This document shows positions 62,264 through 64,000 of a stretch of 64,000 nucleotides of DNA, one piece after another. The stretch is from Cytophagaceae bacterium (GTDB lineage Bacteria; Bacteroidota; Bacteroidia; Cytophagales; Cytophagaceae), in the NCBI GenBank assembly GCA_025455005.1, contig JALONH010000001.1, positions 186,001 to 250,000 on the forward strand, given 5' to 3'. The notes beneath the pieces were generated by a model. The model was not told the origin of the DNA, did no database searches, and saw only the letters and a list, made by a program, of their open reading frames with translations. Position 1 is the stretch's first letter. Each line of letters begins with the position of its first letter. The translations under genes and the position numbers were made by a program.

Positions 62264-64000
62264 CTATTCAGGATGTAGTAAAAGAATTTTAAGTGTATAA
62301 AAGGTGGTTTCGCATTTTATATTGATATAATAAAATCCACTGCTCCAGAGATGTGTTTGTACTTGAAGAGTTCCCCAAAAATTTCCTTTTTCAACTTCTT
62401 TTCCTTCATTGGTATACAGGGTATAAGAATAAAACGTATTCGGCAGGCCTTCCAATATTATATAGTCTTGCGCAGGATTAGGATAAGCTCGAACCAAAGC
62501 AGGAGAGGAGACGGCGAGTATTCTTAACGAAACCCAATGATTAGATGTCGTTTTTTCGATGAGTTGTATATAATTATAATAAGAAGGAATCGTTCCTGAG
62601 TACGTTTGTATAGAAGAGGCATACAGAGGTAGAATGGAATCAACCGCATCGAATTGTATCCCATCAATGCTACCTAAAATATAATACCCCTCTATAGAAT
62701 GTTCATGTAAAGTGCGAAACGTATACTGAATGCCAGTTGTATTTTTATTAGCTGAAAATTCGAGAAGAGTCAAGGGAAGTAAACACGTATTGTTTATTAT
62801 TCCGAAGGGTACAGTAGTGCTGAACAACGTAGTACCGGATGCGCCTGCAGTAGCATTCCGATTGCCGTTAAGGGAAGGATCTAAAGCATTAGTAGAAAAG
62901 CCCGGTAAACCACCGGTAGTTTGAATCGTTAATCCTACGGGTAATGTAGCAACAGATAAATAGACTACGCCTCCACTTCCGCCTCCTCCAGGTCCTAAGC
63001 TCCTATTAGGACTATTGGTATCGCCCCCCATCCCTCCGTTAGACTGTACAATCGTGTTCGTAAAGGTGTTACTTTGAAGTAGTATAGAGCCTCCACTACC
63101 CCCACCACCTGCTCCGTCTCCACCCCCATCGGGAGCAGCTTCGCCATTACCGGAGATTAAAAACCCATTTCCAATTATATTGTCCGCAATCAAGAGTATA
63201 ATACCTCCTCCATTACCTCCGCGAGTTCCTTGGCCATTATTCTGATGACCGCCACCACCACCGCCACCTAAAAACAATCGAGTAGGGATTTGGGTATTTA
63301 AAGCAATTCCCCCTTGTGCATTCGTTGCAGCATTATTACATCCATTAGATTGATTGCCACCTTGACCTCCGGTTCCCCATAGTCCACCACCGCCTCCACC
63401 TGCATTGTGGTTGTTACCGCCTCCGCCACCTATGGTATTTTTAGCTCTTCCCGAGGACTCATTTAAAGGTATAGAATAGATACCTTCCCCTTTTTGAGAT
63501 ACTAAGGTACTTGCTGGTAATGAAAAATTATTTAAAAAGAAACTGCAACTGACCGAAGGGTCATTCAAACTTGCATTTCCTCCCCTGAATCCTATACCAT
63601 CGGCTGCTATAGGTGCGTTTAACGTTATGGTTCCACTCGCCCTAATGGCTACAATACCACCGGTGGTTCCGTTCCAATTCGAACCGGTTAGGGTTCCATT
63701 AACGGAAACGTTAGTATATTCCGGAACACGAACTAATTGAACAGACCCACTAATAGTATAGGTTTTTAATAGGGCATGAACAAAATAAATATCGTTCCCG
63801 GTGATAGCTAATATGCGTTGTAATTCGTAATTACCCGCATCATTTATTGAAGTCAATGATCCATATGCAGCAGACGTTACGGTAGTGTTAATGGACGCCC
63901 CTTTCATTTGAATGAGCACCACCAAATCTCCTACAGCATAACCCGAAGCGGAACTAACCGTTACTCTATGGCAAGCATAATCTATTGCAGTAACGTCTAT
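62264..64000 (-). CDS. Glycine-rich secreted protein with type IX sorting tail (partial)
   Basis: The frame is open from the stop at 62264 to the window end, so the N-terminus lies beyond it (at least 578 residues). Residues before the TTG at 63925 already read GYAVGDLVVLIQMKG, so that codon is internal. The middle consists of Gly/Asn-rich blocks (GGGGGNNHNAGGGGGG, GGGGGGGHQNNGQG, GGGDGAGGGGSGG) between beta-helix-like strands; the C-terminus has SPALVRAYPNPAQDYIIL followed by LWSSGFYYINIKCETTFYTLKILLLHPE, a type A T9SS domain. Probably an exported surface protein. Confidence 0.8.
   Translation of the reverse strand: MDVTAIDYACHRVTVSSASGYAVGDLVVLIQMKGASINTTVTSAAYGSLTSINDAGNYELQRILAITGNDIYFVHALLKTYTISGSVQLVRVPEYTNVSVNGTLTGSNWNGTTGGIVAIRASGTITLNAPIAADGIGFRGGNASLNDPSVSCSFFLNNFSLPASTLVSQKGEGIYSIPLNESSGRAKNTIGGGGGNNHNAGGGGGGLWGTGGQGGNQSNGCNNAATNAQGGIALNTQIPTRLFLGGGGGGGHQNNGQGTRGGNGGGIILLIADNIIGNGFLISGNGEAAPDGGGDGAGGGGSGGSILLQSNTFTNTIVQSNGGMGGDTNSPNRSLGPGGGGSGGVVYLSVATLPVGLTIQTTGGLPGFSTNALDPSLNGNRNATAGASGTTLFSTTVPFGIINNTCLLPLTLLEFSANKNTTGIQYTFRTLHEHSIEGYYILGSIDGIQFDAVDSILPLYASSIQTYSGTIPSYYNYIQLIEKTTSNHWVSLRILAVSSPALVRAYPNPAQDYIILEGLPNTFYSYTLYTNEGKEVEKGNFWGTLQVQTHLWSSGFYYINIKCETTFYTLKILLLHPE

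Overview
The window reads as chromosomal DNA of a free-living member of the Bacteroidota (Chitinophagales/Sphingobacteriales-like by gene content; the exact genus cannot be told from sequence alone). The evidence is: two secreted proteins with type IX secretion C-terminal sorting tails, -7 promoter motifs of the form TAnnTTTG, weak or absent Shine-Dalgarno sequences, a MoaC-MoaB fusion, a carbamoyl-phosphate synthase large chain without its allosteric domain, a DUF4834-type protein and low-GC DNA. No rRNA, tRNA, CRISPR array, integrase or transposase was seen.

Layout. 0-4.5 kb: a Lys/Ala-rich histone-H1-like protein, then a tightly coupled operon of UbiA prenyltransferase, type III polyketide synthase, methyltransferase and FAD oxygenase/reductase (a candidate phenolic-lipid or meroterpenoid quinone pathway), ending with a GreA/B-like protein. 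4.5-9.2 kb (minus strand): a CzcA/CusA-type metal efflux pump, its lipoprotein adaptor and a small His-containing exported protein. 9.3-12.4 kb: HrpB helicase and an NlpC/P60 hydrolase. 12.6-15.9 kb: Era, Der, a tiny lipoprotein and a SprT-like metalloprotease. 15.9-21.3 kb is a disturbed AT-rich accessory zone: two small beta-barrel proteins, an acyltransferase pseudogene with three lesions, a secreted 508-residue protein, and a murQ gene (MurNAc-6-phosphate etherase) that has lost about 25 internal codons. A 167-bp copy of the murQ 3' end lies at each side of a 2.3-kb insert. 21.3-26 kb: a BadF-type sugar kinase, a cytochrome-b5-like protein, an arginase-fold protein lacking one metal site, a radical SAM protein and class II aldolase. 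26-33.6 kb: one 2525-residue type IX-secreted protein. 33.7-38.2 kb: a TSUP transporter with moaD-moaE-moaCB, an SPFH/prohibitin lipoprotein and a membrane protein. 38.2-44.1 kb (minus): methyltransferase/membrane glycosyltransferase-like pair, accD, a DUF4834-like gene and carB. 44.4-51.1 kb: tpiA, prmA and a 1647-residue exported protein. 51.2-58.1 kb: plsY, anmK, then a chain of overlapping genes coaX - outer-membrane protein - lptC - small membrane protein, followed by a PpiD-like chaperone. 58.1-64 kb: a UvrD-type helicase fused to an Fe-S nuclease domain, a CDF metal exporter and a glycine-rich type IX-secreted protein cut by the window end.

The most unusual signal is at 18.1-21.3 kb. 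The murQ 3' end is duplicated as exact-length direct repeats around a two-gene insert, and the break in murQ sits exactly at the repeat edge. The gene for the partner kinase and a second feeder enzyme (AnmK, 31 kb away) look intact, so the etherase step of MurNAc recycling appears broken here while upstream steps remain. The polyketide operon is the clearest biosynthetic candidate. All functional statements are by recognition of motifs and family resemblance; no searches were run.
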